From Heterostelium multicystogenum (taxonomy: Eukaryota > Evosea > Eumycetozoa > Acytosteliales > Acytosteliaceae), in contig RCNN01000184.1 of NCBI GenBank assembly GCA_003667245.1, positions 1 to 64,000 of the forward strand: a stretch of 64,000 nucleotides of DNA. The letters run 5' to 3'. Positions 1-11,049 of the stretch are shown here, piece after piece. How positions within the stretch are numbered: the first letter of the stretch is position 1; each line of letters starts with the position of its first letter. The notes beneath the pieces are model-generated. The model was not told where the DNA came from, did not search any database, and saw only the letters and a list, made by a program, of their open reading frames with translations. The translations under genes were made by a program, and so were the position numbers.

Positions 1-3000
1 CCATGACAACAGCTGAGCCTTTAGTTCATTGATTGTAACCTTTTTGTTGACAGACAAGTCACCAATTTGGGTTTGATCGTGAAAAGGTCTGAGGTTGTGG
101 GGATAAACTGTGGGATTGAGATGTAGTACTGGTGACATTGGTGTTGGGAACTGCTTGTATTGAGTGTTTTCCATTTGATAAAGTGCAAAACTTCAAATAA
201 TCTCATCTTTTGATGGAATGATTCCTTCTGCTATAAACAATAAATCTTCAGATCTCAAACCTGATTCCTCAAGTGTCATGTCCTCCTCTGAAATAATATT
301 CAAAGGCAAATCGAACGAGTCAGTTGTCTTGAGAATATAATTTGAAGAGTTGTTAACATCTAGATCCAATCTTTCCACTCATTGCTTTCTTCAAATTGAG
401 AATAAGATTCCTTCTTGGGGAAGTAGATTGTCCCTGATGTTGTTGTCTTTGATATAAATGAATCTGATCGTAATGTTTGTTGTGTTGGTGTACCTCTTTC
501 GATGAGAATGAGTGAACTGTCAGTAATGTCTACCTCTTTGAGAGTGAGAGAGTCATCGGATATGTAGATCCTGGTGATCCTCCACGTTGGGTTTTTCTAA
601 TAACAGTGGATCGAATAAGAGTAGCTTTGTCCGCAGGTCTTGTCATTTCCAGGATGATCTCCTTGACCTGTAATATAGTTGCCTTTGGGTCGCAATGGAT
701 AGTGATTGGCTTTTGCGTTGCTAAAATGAGTCATTTTCATTGTCGATATTATCAATACGGGTCATGCACGTACAACTGTATCTTGAATCTATTCATTTCA
801 AACTCTTGTCTAAGTGCAGATTCGTCAAATTTCAAAGTGGAGTCTTCGACCAAACAAGTTGATTCCATTGTATACTCGGTCAAATAAGTGGTACATTTGG
901 CATGTCATCTTCCACAATACCAGCTGATTAGCAGAGGACCGATATACGGCGAGTCGATCTACAGGAAGCTGACAAGTATTGGAAACTAAATTTAATAGTT
1001 CCGTAAATGTGGCATCTCTTTCAATGGACAAACTGTATTGTTTTTTGTTCTTGAAGCTGTTGTTTTCGTCAAAATCTGAGTTGACTCTTGGGTAGTAAAT
1101 CTATAGTAAAGTTGATTGGTGGAGTTGTTATGCCTTCGGCATTAGCTCCTCTCCATATCAGAAGAGAGCATCCCTCTCTTAGTCCTGTCTTTTTTGATGT
1201 TAGTGGATGAGACTGAACTAAGTGGTGGTAGCAAGGTGACACGACCTTCCTTGACCAAGATCTCTTGGATCACTAGCTTTGATGTATGATCGATCAATTC
1301 CTCATATGTCTTTCGCACATAACTGTATAGATCCTGTACTGAGAAGCTAACCTCAAGTGCAAGGGACAGTTCTGATGGCTGTAAATTATTTTTCTCCACC
1401 AAACAGTTATCAATGATATCAAACTCGTGTAAGAATCGTGGCTTCACAAACATTGTATTCATTGTTATATCATAGTTCAAACGCTGCTCTTCCAAATTGA
1501 CATTGAATCTGTTCATTTCTTCTACTAAATGTGATGGAATATCACTGCTCTTATCGGTCTTTAATTCTTTACTTCTATAAATTAACATATCTAATTTGCA
1601 ATTCCATTTGTATGAGTATGAGTAAGAAATCTTTTGGATTATTATAGAACTTATACTTACATGCACTCTCTGTTTTATTTCCAAATTGCTTTGCAATGTA
1701 TGAATCTGGAATTGGAGTGACTGTACTATCATTGAAGTCGAACCAGCCTGAATAAACCAAGGGTCCGTCATCTTTGTTTTTCTTTGATTTCTTGTTTTGA
1801 TTCTTGTTTCCGTTTGTTTTTGTTTGATTCGTTATCTGTTGTTGGTTGTTCATTTAATTTAGACTCAGAGATTGCTGTTTCATTGGGTACTGTAGTTTCA
1901 GTTGCCTTTGGTCTCAGCAGACACTGAATTTGAAGCTTCGGAGGTAGTTGTAGAATTTGATTGTATATCGACTACACCTTGCTTGGTGATATCCTTAATG
2001 TACGCATGATAGTGTCCACCATATGCACCACCGCTGTGAATTAATACTGCAATAGTTCATATAATTGTTCAGCTGGTTTCGGTACAGTATCTGGATTCTT
2101 TTCGTGTAATGAGTAGTCGGAGGTATATGGTGTCATATCAATTTCCATTGGGAATTCAAATTGTGAAGTAATCTTGACTCTTGATCCCTATAAATCAATA
2201 TACATACATTAGTTGTTGATTTAATCACGTTTGCCAAAAGTTGCTTACTCTTTGATAGTCATAATCGAATCTTCTGAGTGGTAGCATCAATATTGGGGGG
2301 CAACTGTCCTAGTTTTGCACCAATGTTTGCTTTTCACCTTCTCATTGCAGTCATCGCAACTGTATTTATTGTCACCGTCCAACACCTCAGGAGTGACGAA
2401 TGCTTTCAAACTATCTTCCAAATTTTTGAATCCCTTGATTGGTATAGGAATATCTTGGTAAAATTCTTCCCTATCTTTGATTTCTATAATTAAAAAGTGT
2501 TGTTAGTTTGCGGTTGATTGGTGGTAATTCTTTGCTGTGCTGTGGGCTGTCAACTTACTTCCACATTTTGTACATTCAATTCTATTGATAAGTACACCTC
2601 TATACAGTTGAATGATCAGCTTTTCTATGGCAGTATGTTTGATGGAATGTTCAACAGCATCAAATAGAATACGATTAAGTTCATGAATATCTTGTTGTTC
2701 AGATCCTTCGTTGCCATGCCAACCGAATCCTTTTGTCAAATCTTCAGTTCCAATAGCACGAATTTGTCCGACTTGGAGGAAAGAGAACAGACGCTGCAAC
2801 TCGTAAGCCAGAACTCTACCTCTTCGCTTCTTTTGGCTGCGATTGAGGTTGGGGTTGTGGTAATGTAAGCATTTCGGAAGCTGCAGATAATAATGGTACC
2901 ATATTGACATCAACATCATTGGAGCTACTTTTCTCTACTCCACCAATATTTGCGGAATCGATCCCTGAGTTGATTGCACCACTATCATTTCCATTAGTGT

Positions 3001-4154
3001 TATTTGATAATACATTTGATTGACTGTTTGAATCATATAAAACAATTGCTTTTGAAATTGGCATTGGTATTGCTGCTACTGTAGTTATTGTTGTTATCGT
3101 TTGAAAGCTTGGCAATGTTGTCATCAGCAAAGCCAATTGTGGAAAATGCAGCAAAGTCATCAGAAGTGTGATTGTTGGCAGAAGTCACATCATCAAAGGT
3201 GCCAAGTGGTACCAAATCAGGTAAGTCATAAGTTTGATTGTCGACAGCGTCATCCTCTGACAGTATCCAATTGATCAGTCGCTCCTGTTGGTAGACTTGT
3301 GGGAACTTTTTGAGACCTTCCAAAACTCTTCCCTCATCAAAGCCAAATGCCAACACCGACTGCACATAGTCTGGATCGTATTTAGAAAATGGGTCAAAGG
3401 AATCATCTTCATTCGACTTGTTGTTACTATTATTTACATTTGAATTTTGCTGTACAGTGCTGCTGCTAACATCAGTATTAGTGGTGGCTTGTGAAGTTGT
3501 GTTAGCTATATTTATCTACAATCATAGGATCATCTTTATTAGATGATCTTGGAGGATAGACACCAGTGTCAAATCTCCTCCCATTCCACATTATTCATAA
3601 TATCATCCATATCCTCATTCATAAACGAAACTAAATCATTGGCAGTATGATTGCTATTCGAAGCTGATGTATAACTATTAGTGGCATTTGACTGGGTGGC
3701 AGAGATACCATTGCTTTCGTGGGTTGCTGTGTTGACGGTGGAGGTGACATTTGCGGAAGTGACCGATGCAGATGTCGTTGAATCAATATTGGCAAGCTGC
3801 TCCAAATCCAAGTCCTTTAAATTCAATGAATATAGACTGTTTCTTTAGCTCCGGTGTCATATACATCAACTGGATCAAACTGTTCAAATAACAAGTAGCT
3901 CCCCTGCAATAAACAAAGAGATGTGAGGTGTCAATATATCCAAATGTTCAAAACAAAAAAACATCTTAATTTAGAATCATCATCATTTTCAGATACACTA
4001 CTGATTTAGCAAAACCAACGAAGCCATGTGGTGATCTTTTATCTGCCGGTGCTTTTCTGGCGAAACTACTATAGCCATTAGGTCTATTTGCAGGGAATGG
4101 TGCACGATCATCCCCATAGTTGATATCATCTTCATCAAACAATCCTTGAAACAT
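1..4154 (-). CDS. USP40-type ubiquitin carboxyl-terminal hydrolase, C-terminus cut by the left edge
   Basis: Cysteine-protease deubiquitinase that removes ubiquitin from proteins. The start MFQGLFDEDD is at 4154. An intron follows (about 4008-3905), then the Cys box GATCYLNSL (near 3890). Ser/Asn/Thr-rich spacers follow, with a UBA-like stretch near 3365-3240. The USP core has TKGFGWHGNEGSEQQDIHEL and LINRIECTKCGSK (2900-2550), a CDDC zinc pair (about 2330) and the His box GGAYGGHYHAYI (about 2020). GWFDFNDSTVTPI (1750) and VEEMNRFNVNLEEQR (1520) match regions after the catalytic core of animal USP40. Ubiquitin-like segments continue to base 1. The catalytic core is interrupted by the spacers. 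Frame changes (about 2520, 1640, 1100, 400) are short-run indels or unmapped introns. The family assignment is firm; the exact exons are not. Confidence 0.85.
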
Positions 4155-5051
4155 CGTTATATATTAATTACACTCACTCAGTGTCTATCTCTCTCTTATT
4201 ATTTGTTATCTCTATCTATCTATCTATCTATACTAATTATCTCTTGTTTATCTATATACTTCTTATTAACCACTTTACACCTACAAATTAAACAAAAAAA
4301 ACCAAACCAAAGTAAGTGATTTTTAGTCATTTTTAACTTTTTTATTAGTTTGTTATCTTGTTTATTTTTTTTTTTTGTTTTTGGTTTATTAAATTTTTTA
4401 ATTAAAAAAATCAGAAAATTGTAAATAAGTATTAAGGGGGTGATTTCAAGTTTGGAATTGATAGCACACACTTAAAAGCTATTTGTTACTTCATCTAGAT
4501 CTGTTGTTGATTTTATGTTGCCTCTTTAGATGGGTATGGATGGCATAAGTTTACAAATGGGAAGAAGACAGGAAGGACTTCAAGTTGAAGAGCAAGACTT
4601 TCTTCCTTTCTTCCTCTTCTTCGTAGTAATCTTGAATGTTGGACCACTTGATCAAACTGTTATATTACACTACAGAAATGAGATTAGAGCCACCCAAACA
4701 TTTTTTAAATAGTTCTATAGGAATTATTATAGTTGTTGTCTTTGTAAATATATATTTTATGATTATCTATATATAAATAATAGATAATGTTTTCATTTTT
4801 GACCCCATTGTGGGTTACACAAAGATATAAATAGGTTTAAATCTATTACTAAAACAATTATAACATACTGTATATTTGTTTCAATTTAATTATTCTTTCA
4901 CTATAAATCAATGATAGTTAATGAGATATTTAATATTAATAAATCATAATACATGGTTACTCCTATTACTAATATTATAAATAGAAATAGCAATCTAAAC
5001 TATAAAGTCTAAAAGAAGAAAAGAGATAAGTCTTAGAAAAAAATAGAGAAT
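4155..5051. other. Divergent intergenic region between the USP40-like and alcohol dehydrogenase genes
   Basis: This A+T-rich stretch holds the two 5' flanks. A GATA-type tetranucleotide repeat sits at 4211-4232, and a T-rich run lies at 4330-4400. A short open frame at 4530-4712 has no recognisable protein features. I see no RNA gene. Confidence 0.6.
4211..4232 (-). repeat. (GATA)n tetranucleotide tract in the USP40-like 5' leader
   Basis: About five perfect copies of TCTA on the plus strand, which read as GATA on the sense strand of the USP40-like gene, begin 57 bp upstream of its ATG. Similar sense-oriented GATA tracts precede three other genes in this window. Confidence 0.8.
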
Positions 5052-6159
5052 ATGTCAAATTTAATGAAATGTGCCATTTATCGTGAAAGAGGTAAACACA
5101 ACTTTTACTATATATATATTTAGTTATATTGGATTTTTGATTGTTTATATTAGTTTTTTATCATAATGAAAAAAATAAGGTTCAGATTTGGTGTTGGATT
5201 ATGTTGAGATACCAGAGCCTGTTGATGGTCAAGTCAGAATCAAGGTCTTGGCATGTGGAATCTGCCATACTGATATCGAAATCAAGAGGCTTAGTGTAGA
5301 ATATCCAAGGATTCCTGGCCACGAGATAGCTGGTGTTATTGATAAACTAGGAAAGGGTGTTACTTCCTTTAGGGTGGGAGACAGGGTCGGTGTTGGACTG
5401 TTTGGAAGTTGTTGCCACAGCTGTAAAGCATGCAGGGATGATCATTGGATCGGTTGCAAGTCAAGGAAGTTTTTGTGCAATCCACTTTAATGGGGGCTTT
5501 GCAGAGTATTGTGTGGTCCCGCTTGACTCACTTGTTAGACTTCCTGAGCAGGTTAGCTATGAGCAAGCGGCTCCGATGTTGTGTGCTGGTGTGACCGTGT
5601 ACAACTGCTTAGCGAAATATCAGAAACCTGGTGCGCTGATCTGTGTCCAGGGTAATCGGTGGTCTTGGCCATCTCGCCATACAGTTCGCTAAGAAGTTGG
5701 GCTTTGAGGTGATTGCATTTTTCAACAGGCTCCGACAAAGAACAACTAGCCAAACAGCTAGGTGCCAAGTATTATATAGACGGGTCATCCAGTGAAGCTT
5801 TTTCACAGCTTAAAGAGCTGTCTCCGGATATATTGTTGGTCACTGGCTCGAATGTAAAGCTGATAGAATCTCTATTGCCTGCACTGGCATATGGTGGAAA
5901 GCTACTCCTTACCTCTCTACTATATCAGCCGCTCACCATACCATCATTACCATTGATCATGTCAGCTCAGACGATTGAAGGTATAATGGCAGGAGATAGC
6001 AGAGACATGGAAAAAACCATGGAATTTATGCAAAGCAACAAAGTTGAAGCGATGATAGAGACCTATCCTCTGGAAAAAGTAAATGAAGCTATTAAAAGAA
6101 TGGAGGGAGGAAAAGTTAGGTTCCGATCAGTTTTGGTTTTTTCAGTGAATAAACATTAA
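5052..6159 (+). CDS. Zinc-dependent alcohol dehydrogenase, bacterial AdhA/CAD-like (frameshifted)
   Basis: Medium-chain dehydrogenase/reductase, an NAD(P)-dependent alcohol/aldehyde oxidoreductase, likely cytosolic. Exon 1 is 5052-5091 (MSNLMKCAIYRER), a GTAAAC..TAAG intron follows, and exon 2 starts at 5180. The catalytic zinc motif CGICHTD is followed by PGHEIAG. The structural zinc ligands CHSCKACRDDHWIGC have spacing 2-2-7. FNGGFAEY comes next. The Rossmann motif reads GIGGLGHLAIQFAKKLG only across a frameshift near 5655. Two more frameshifts lie near 5440 and 5730. The structural-zinc loop and GG(F/Y)AEY resemble bacterial AdhA-type enzymes more than animal ADH, so bacterial ancestry is possible. 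Length (about 345 residues) is normal. The frameshifts look like assembly indels. Confidence 0.85.
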
Positions 6160-6327
6160 TGTGGAGAAGGGCTAATTATTATTAGTTCATCAAACAATAA
6201 TAATATTTCAATCATTCCAAATTTGTATTTTAAAATGATCCAAAAACTGCAATTTTTTTCATGAATTTGGATCCCTTAATCAAGACCTTCCAAAATAGTG
6301 TGGAGTTGGAGAATCAAAAAAAAGAAA

Positions 6328-7554
6328 ATGGTGAAAGCTCAAGAAATTATCAATAATAATAATATGGTATCAAAGTCAAATGTAGACAATTCAATCGATA
6401 GATTTCATGGTGGAATAGTTGCTTACCGAATGCTACCCTTAATTGTTTATAGAATCATCAGAGAACTCTGGCATCACGTGACTACCTTCGAAGATACATA
6501 CAAAAAAATACAAATGGTTACTCTCATTATCAACACTCTCAAAAGAGTATTTCAAATTGATCTCTTCACTATTCAATCGAGTCCCGCATCATTCGTGAGA
6601 GCCATAACACTTCATTTGTTAAAAGTGTCATGAATCCTCATTCGGTGATGAAGAATATCAATCATTTAACCATTCCTTTTGAAATGTTTACTAAACTTCT
6701 CAACAAATGTTCAACATTTCAATTAGATATGATTCTCAATAGTGTAAAGAAATTGAAAGTCTTTGGTCCTAACAACAGAAGATTTCAGGTATCACATTGC
6801 ACAGCCATCGTTCAACACATGCCATCTCTCGAATGTCTTTCTTTGGCAAACATAATCGATAATGAGAAAGTTTTCGAAACATTAAAACAACTACACTGTC
6901 TCAGATCTCTTGATCTGTCCGATTCGAGTATACATATAAATCTTGATCACATTCCAAACACCATTCAAAAGTTGAAACTTCGTGACTCTCGAAATCTTGA
7001 AGAAACTGGCCAGTTGGGAAAGCATTTAACATCGATTTTCCTGAGAAAATATCCGTGGTGATCATATCTGGGCTCTAGTATTCAATCATTTTAGAAATAT
7101 CACAAGGTTTGGTTTTGGAAATCTTTGTATAAGTGAGAAAAATGCATCAATGTTGGAGCTATTCTTGAATGCAAAGGAAAGCAAAAATACGATATCTTTC
7201 AATTATGAACTCAATGGAATGGATTGATGACATCCTCTCAAAGAATCGATCAATAACAACTCTTGAATTCACTCACCCCAGTTTACATCTTATGTATTTA
7301 ACTGCATCTTGTTCGCCATCAATCAATCGAGTCATCTTCATCAATAGATATAATTACAATTTTTTAGGATTTACAGAGGATCCTAATAATAATGCCACCG
7401 GATATATTCACATCAAAAAGCAAAAATATGTTAAATATAGGAGAGAAAGTATATTCCAAGAAATTCTATGACAAAGGAGAAGTTTGATAATATACTGGAA
7501 TTTGAATCCAACTATCCTCAGTATCAATTTATACATGTCAAAAAGGATGAATAA
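6328..7554 (+). CDS. Leucine-rich protein of a dictyostelid F-box/LRR-like family (frameshifted)
   Basis: Translation starts at ATG 6328 (MVKAQEIINNNN). LPLIVYRIIRELWHHV looks like the first helix of an F-box-like region. Irregular leucine-rich repeats follow: LECLSLANI, LRSLDLSDS and IQKLKLRDS. The frame changes near 6620 (KVS to SVMNPHSV), 7060 and 7205. The last part runs to MTKEKFDNILEFES..VKKDE and stops at 7554. The role is not known; F-box/LRR proteins usually recruit substrates to SCF ubiquitin ligases, but the F-box is weak here. It could be a decaying family member, but conserved genes nearby carry frameshifts at similar density. It is convergent with the small secreted gene at 7629. 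Confidence 0.6.
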
Positions 7555-7628
7555 AGCTTATCAACATTTTGGTAAGGTTATCTGACAGGATACAGAGAGT
7601 CTTTTAATAATAATTTATTTAATAATAG

Positions 7629-7814
7629 CTAGTCATAAAGCTTAAAACCATAACACTCTTCAAAGCATTCTTCTTCCGTTCCATAGTTTCTTTCAACGCA
7701 ATCTAGGTAGCAGAAATAACTGTCAGTCTGATACTGTGCCTCAGCTTTGGACAATGAAACCAAACCTATCACTATAAGAAGAACAGCCAACAAAATTCGG
7801 AGTATAGTATTCAT
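7629..7814 (-). CDS. Small secreted four-cysteine peptide, 61 residues
   Basis: This is a single intact exon. Residues 1-26 form a clear signal peptide (MNTILRILLAVLLIVIGLVS, then a small-residue cleavage region near KAEAQ). The mature part of about 35 residues is acidic and has four cysteines in the pattern CxxxC-x9-CxxxC (CYLDC and CFEEC). Two CxxxC motifs on predicted helices are the hallmark of helical-hairpin (alpha-hairpinin-like) disulfide peptides. I do not recognise a named family. A function in secretion or signalling, or against bacteria, is inference only. Confidence 0.7.
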   Translation of the reverse strand: MNTILRILLAVLLIVIGLVSLSKAEAQYQTDSYFCYLDCVERNYGTEEECFEECYGFKLYD

Positions 7815-8520
7815 TTTGAGAGATTAATCTTTTAGATTATTATATTATATATAGAGTGATGTATGGATATGGTGTTTGGATTGTTTTAAATACAAATACA
7901 AATGATAGTACCATTAACTCTTTAGAGTATTAATAAATTTAAAATCTAAGTTCACTTCTTCCTGCAATCATGGGTTTTATTAAAATGGTTATAAGTTATA
8001 ACTGTAATAACACCCCTTTTCATTCCTTTAATCACCTCAATATGTACATTTCTGATAAAGTGGTATGATGTGAGCGAACATGTATATATTTATATATTCT
8101 CTCAATGCTCCTATACTAGTGTATCGGTGCCAATGAAGTAGAATATTAAATTGATTACCATCATCATCATCATCATCATCAGTATTTTGTTCAGTCAATC
8201 ATGTTTTCATCTGGGAATCGATCACTGTGCATGACTGCTATTCCTTTCTACAGATTCATCAAAAATAAAAAACAAACATTTACACTTCCCAAACATCCTC
8301 ATTTGGTAATTTGGAATTAATATTTATTTGGGATTAGTATTATTATCATCATCACGATCAACTACACCCACAAATCAAACAATCAATATATAGTAGTACA
8401 GATACAGGCACAACAACAGACATTAATGGTATATGGGGAGTCAAACTATATTGCCTGACATTAATTTGAAAACCAATTGTGGAGTAATGCTCCTGAGCAT
8501 TGCAGAGATCACAACACCAC
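7815..8520. other. Intergenic region with a (CAT)n microsatellite
   Basis: A+T-rich DNA upstream of the small secreted gene. It contains a TCA/CAT trinucleotide repeat at 8159-8181. No protein-coding or RNA gene is supported. Confidence 0.5.
8159..8181. repeat. (CAT)n microsatellite
   Basis: Seven to eight tandem CAT units lie in non-coding DNA between divergent transcripts. They are read directly from the sequence. Confidence 0.85.
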
Positions 8521-8843
8521 ATGGAATCCACTGATTCTTTCTCTCATATCGCACTATTGGCATGTGAAGATCGTCCCAGTGCCAACCAAGGTTCTAATCA
8601 CCACACAGGTGATCGTTCACCAGTTTATCAAAGCATATCCTCATTCATATCAAAGATCACTGCTCAAATTAGAGAGCTGATATATCACAATACACTAATA
8701 TCAGTAACAGTAAGAGCATTACTACTTCTAATCGTAAGGAGAATGATGGAGATTGTGAAGCAGTTTACAAGCATATAGAATCAAAGGTAGCGGAGGTTGT
8801 TTGTACTAAGATTAGTGTTAAGAAAGTAGACTTTAGTATATGA
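8521..8843 (+). CDS. Possible small gene of about 107 residues, one frameshift, function unknown
   Basis: This stretch has clearly higher G+C and better codon texture than its flanks. From ATG 8521 it reads MESTDSFSHIALLACEDRPS and continues to about 8690. The frame then shifts and continues as SITTSNRKENDGDCEAV..VVCTKISVKKVDFSI to TGA at 8841. There is no signal peptide, membrane segment or recognised domain. It could be a short real gene with one indel or a gene remnant. Confidence 0.3.
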
Positions 8844-9411
8844 ACTGGAATACGATAAGACATTCCTGTGATAATGAATCAATTACTTGAATTGTAAATT
8901 GTCCGAATAATGTTAGTATGTTAAAGATTGCTCCTCAACTTATAATGCTGCAAATGAGAATATAAACCCAGGGATGTTCCCACAACTAGAATATTTAAGT
9001 TTATATAAGATGTTCAGCTATTATGCATTCAACACATTATTTTATATGTTCATGAAGGAATAGATATAAACATTTACGATCACTCTCTTTGACTCACACA
9101 AGCAATATCAACGCAACCAAAGTCACTTAATTTGGTTGTGTACTATAGGTATGTCACATATTTATATTTTTTATTAAAATATAGGATTTAACTAGTTAAG
9201 TTTATCAATACCAAAGAATAACAAATAAATTATTAATTAATGTCCAAACATGGTAGACATCCACAAAAAACAACACATTTGTTTTTGTTTTTTAAAGTAA
9301 CTTTTAGATTTATATTATTATTACTATTCATTCATTGCTGCAAAGCTATCATGTAATTAGATATGTGTGTTTTAATAATATTTAATAATAAAAGATAATA
9401 ATAATCAGATT
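8844..9411. other. Intergenic A+T-rich region
   Basis: No gene seen. It contains the presumed promoter and leader of the F-box/LRR gene, ending in an AATAATAAT-rich leader just before ATG 9412. Confidence 0.5.
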
Positions 9412-10989
9412 ATGCAAAGATTACCTGTTTTAATTATTAAGATTATATTCCAATTGGTCATTGATTATGAGTGTCTGTTTGAAGAGGAAGATCATCACTA
9501 TCTTAGCCCCTTCCATGAGTATACTCATGACGCCTCTGCTGATGATATTGATGATGATGAATATGATAGTGATAGTAATAACGTTTTCGATAACGATTTA
9601 AACTATCAGCACTTGAATATTGATGCTCATAGTTCATTGCATCTCATGCATCATCACCATCGTCATCACAGTGACCATGTTCATAGCTTTAGTGGCATAA
9701 GAGCACTCCTCAATCTATCTTTAGTATGCAAACAGTGGCTGTCAATCGTTCCTACTCTCTTCTTTAGGTATATACATATTGCTACAGTCGGTCAGTTCAG
9801 GGAGCTGATCCATCTCTCCAAGTATGGCATACTCTGCCAGCAGAGATCACCAATATTCTTTTACTACGTTAACATACATCTCAAGAACAGTGCAACTCCA
9901 ACTGCAACCACACCACCACCAGAGAACAATGAAACATGGCAATCGACTTCACCTTCATCAAATTCCTCTAACTTTGTCAAAGAAAAGTCGACTGTATTCG
10001 ATGAGATTGATGATCTTTATCAGGAGTTTCTTAAGGATACGCAAGCATGTGAATGCCTAAAGATTCACCAAATCAACCCAAGCACCAATTCTCCAGTTTT
10101 ACCATTTTTAAAATGTATTGGTGATTGCCCGTCAGTACACAAACCTGCATATCATTGGGAAAATCCATATGGACAGATCTCTGACCTACCAAGAGAGTCA
10201 CTTACAAACATTGAGCGACTCACCATCGAGAAGGGCGTGTCAGATGCGACACTACCCCCGATTCTTGAACAGTTATTTCTACTACCCAATTTCACAAGCA
10301 ACATAACCTATCTGGCACTGATAGATAACCAGTGTGATGGTGAGACTCTAAAGTCTCTCGCGAAAGTACTTGCCCAAGGCAATTGCCAACTGCGAGAACT
10401 AAATCTTTCGCAAAACTACTTTCGCGATGGAGCAGAAATCAATCAATTTTTTGGTGCACTTAAAGAAAACAGCTCATTGGTCACGCTGATAATCTCCGCC
10501 AACTGCATTGGAAATAAAGCAATAAGAGAGCTCGCCAGCTCACTGAAATCAAACACTACATTAACTTCACTGGACATAGGATTCAATCGGATAAGTGATA
10601 AAGGAGGAATATTACTGCTGGAAGCACTCGCCCCCACAAACAACTCTATTTTCAAACTTATACTCTCTGGAAACCAACTTTCTTATCAATTCGGAGAAGT
10701 TTTTAGCCAAATTCCTCACCAGTACCACCAAACTTACTCACTTAAACATTAGCTATTGTAGTATTAAAAGATGTTCAGCACAACTTGTGCAATCGATTCT
10801 GACAAATCAATCGCTCATCTATCTCAACCTGAACCATACCAACCTAAAGAAATCATCTCTCAAAACTTGATCTACAACATTCAGAATCATCCATCAATCA
10901 AAGAACTGAGGGTATTAGTTCAACACTATATCATCCCTCAATCAATCACAAAACATATCAATAGCATAGAAACTATTCATATCAATTAA
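9412..10989 (+). CDS. F-box-like protein with RNI-type leucine-rich repeats
   Basis: A long open frame from ATG 9412 starts MQRLPVLIIKIIFQLVIDYE. An F-box-like region is split by an acidic, His-rich insert (HHHHRHH) and resumes at LLNLSLVCKQWLSIVPTLFF, the typical F-box second half. From about residue 270, ribonuclease-inhibitor-type repeats follow: LRELNLSQNYFRDGA, LVTLIISANCIGNKAIRELA and LTSLDIGFNRISDKGG. After a frameshift near 10690 they continue as LTHLNISYCSIKRCSAQL and LIYLNLNHTNLK. A second shift near 10860 leads to ITKHINSIETIHIN and the stop at 10989. By family it is a substrate adaptor of an SCF ubiquitin ligase. Its stop lies only 60 bp from that of the convergent Ca2+-ATPase gene. 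Confidence 0.75.
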
Positions 10990-11049
10990 AATGTACATAG
11001 GATCAATTTATTTAAGCTTCAATATTTCTAACGATGGTAGTAAGTTTAA

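Noticed and set aside
4220..4471. Minus-strand open frame rich in Lys and Ile
   Set aside because: It overlaps the GATA repeat and T/A runs in the USP40-like 5' flank.
6328..7554. Leucine-rich gene as a pseudogene
   Set aside because: Its frameshift density is no higher than in essential genes next door, so loss of function cannot be inferred.
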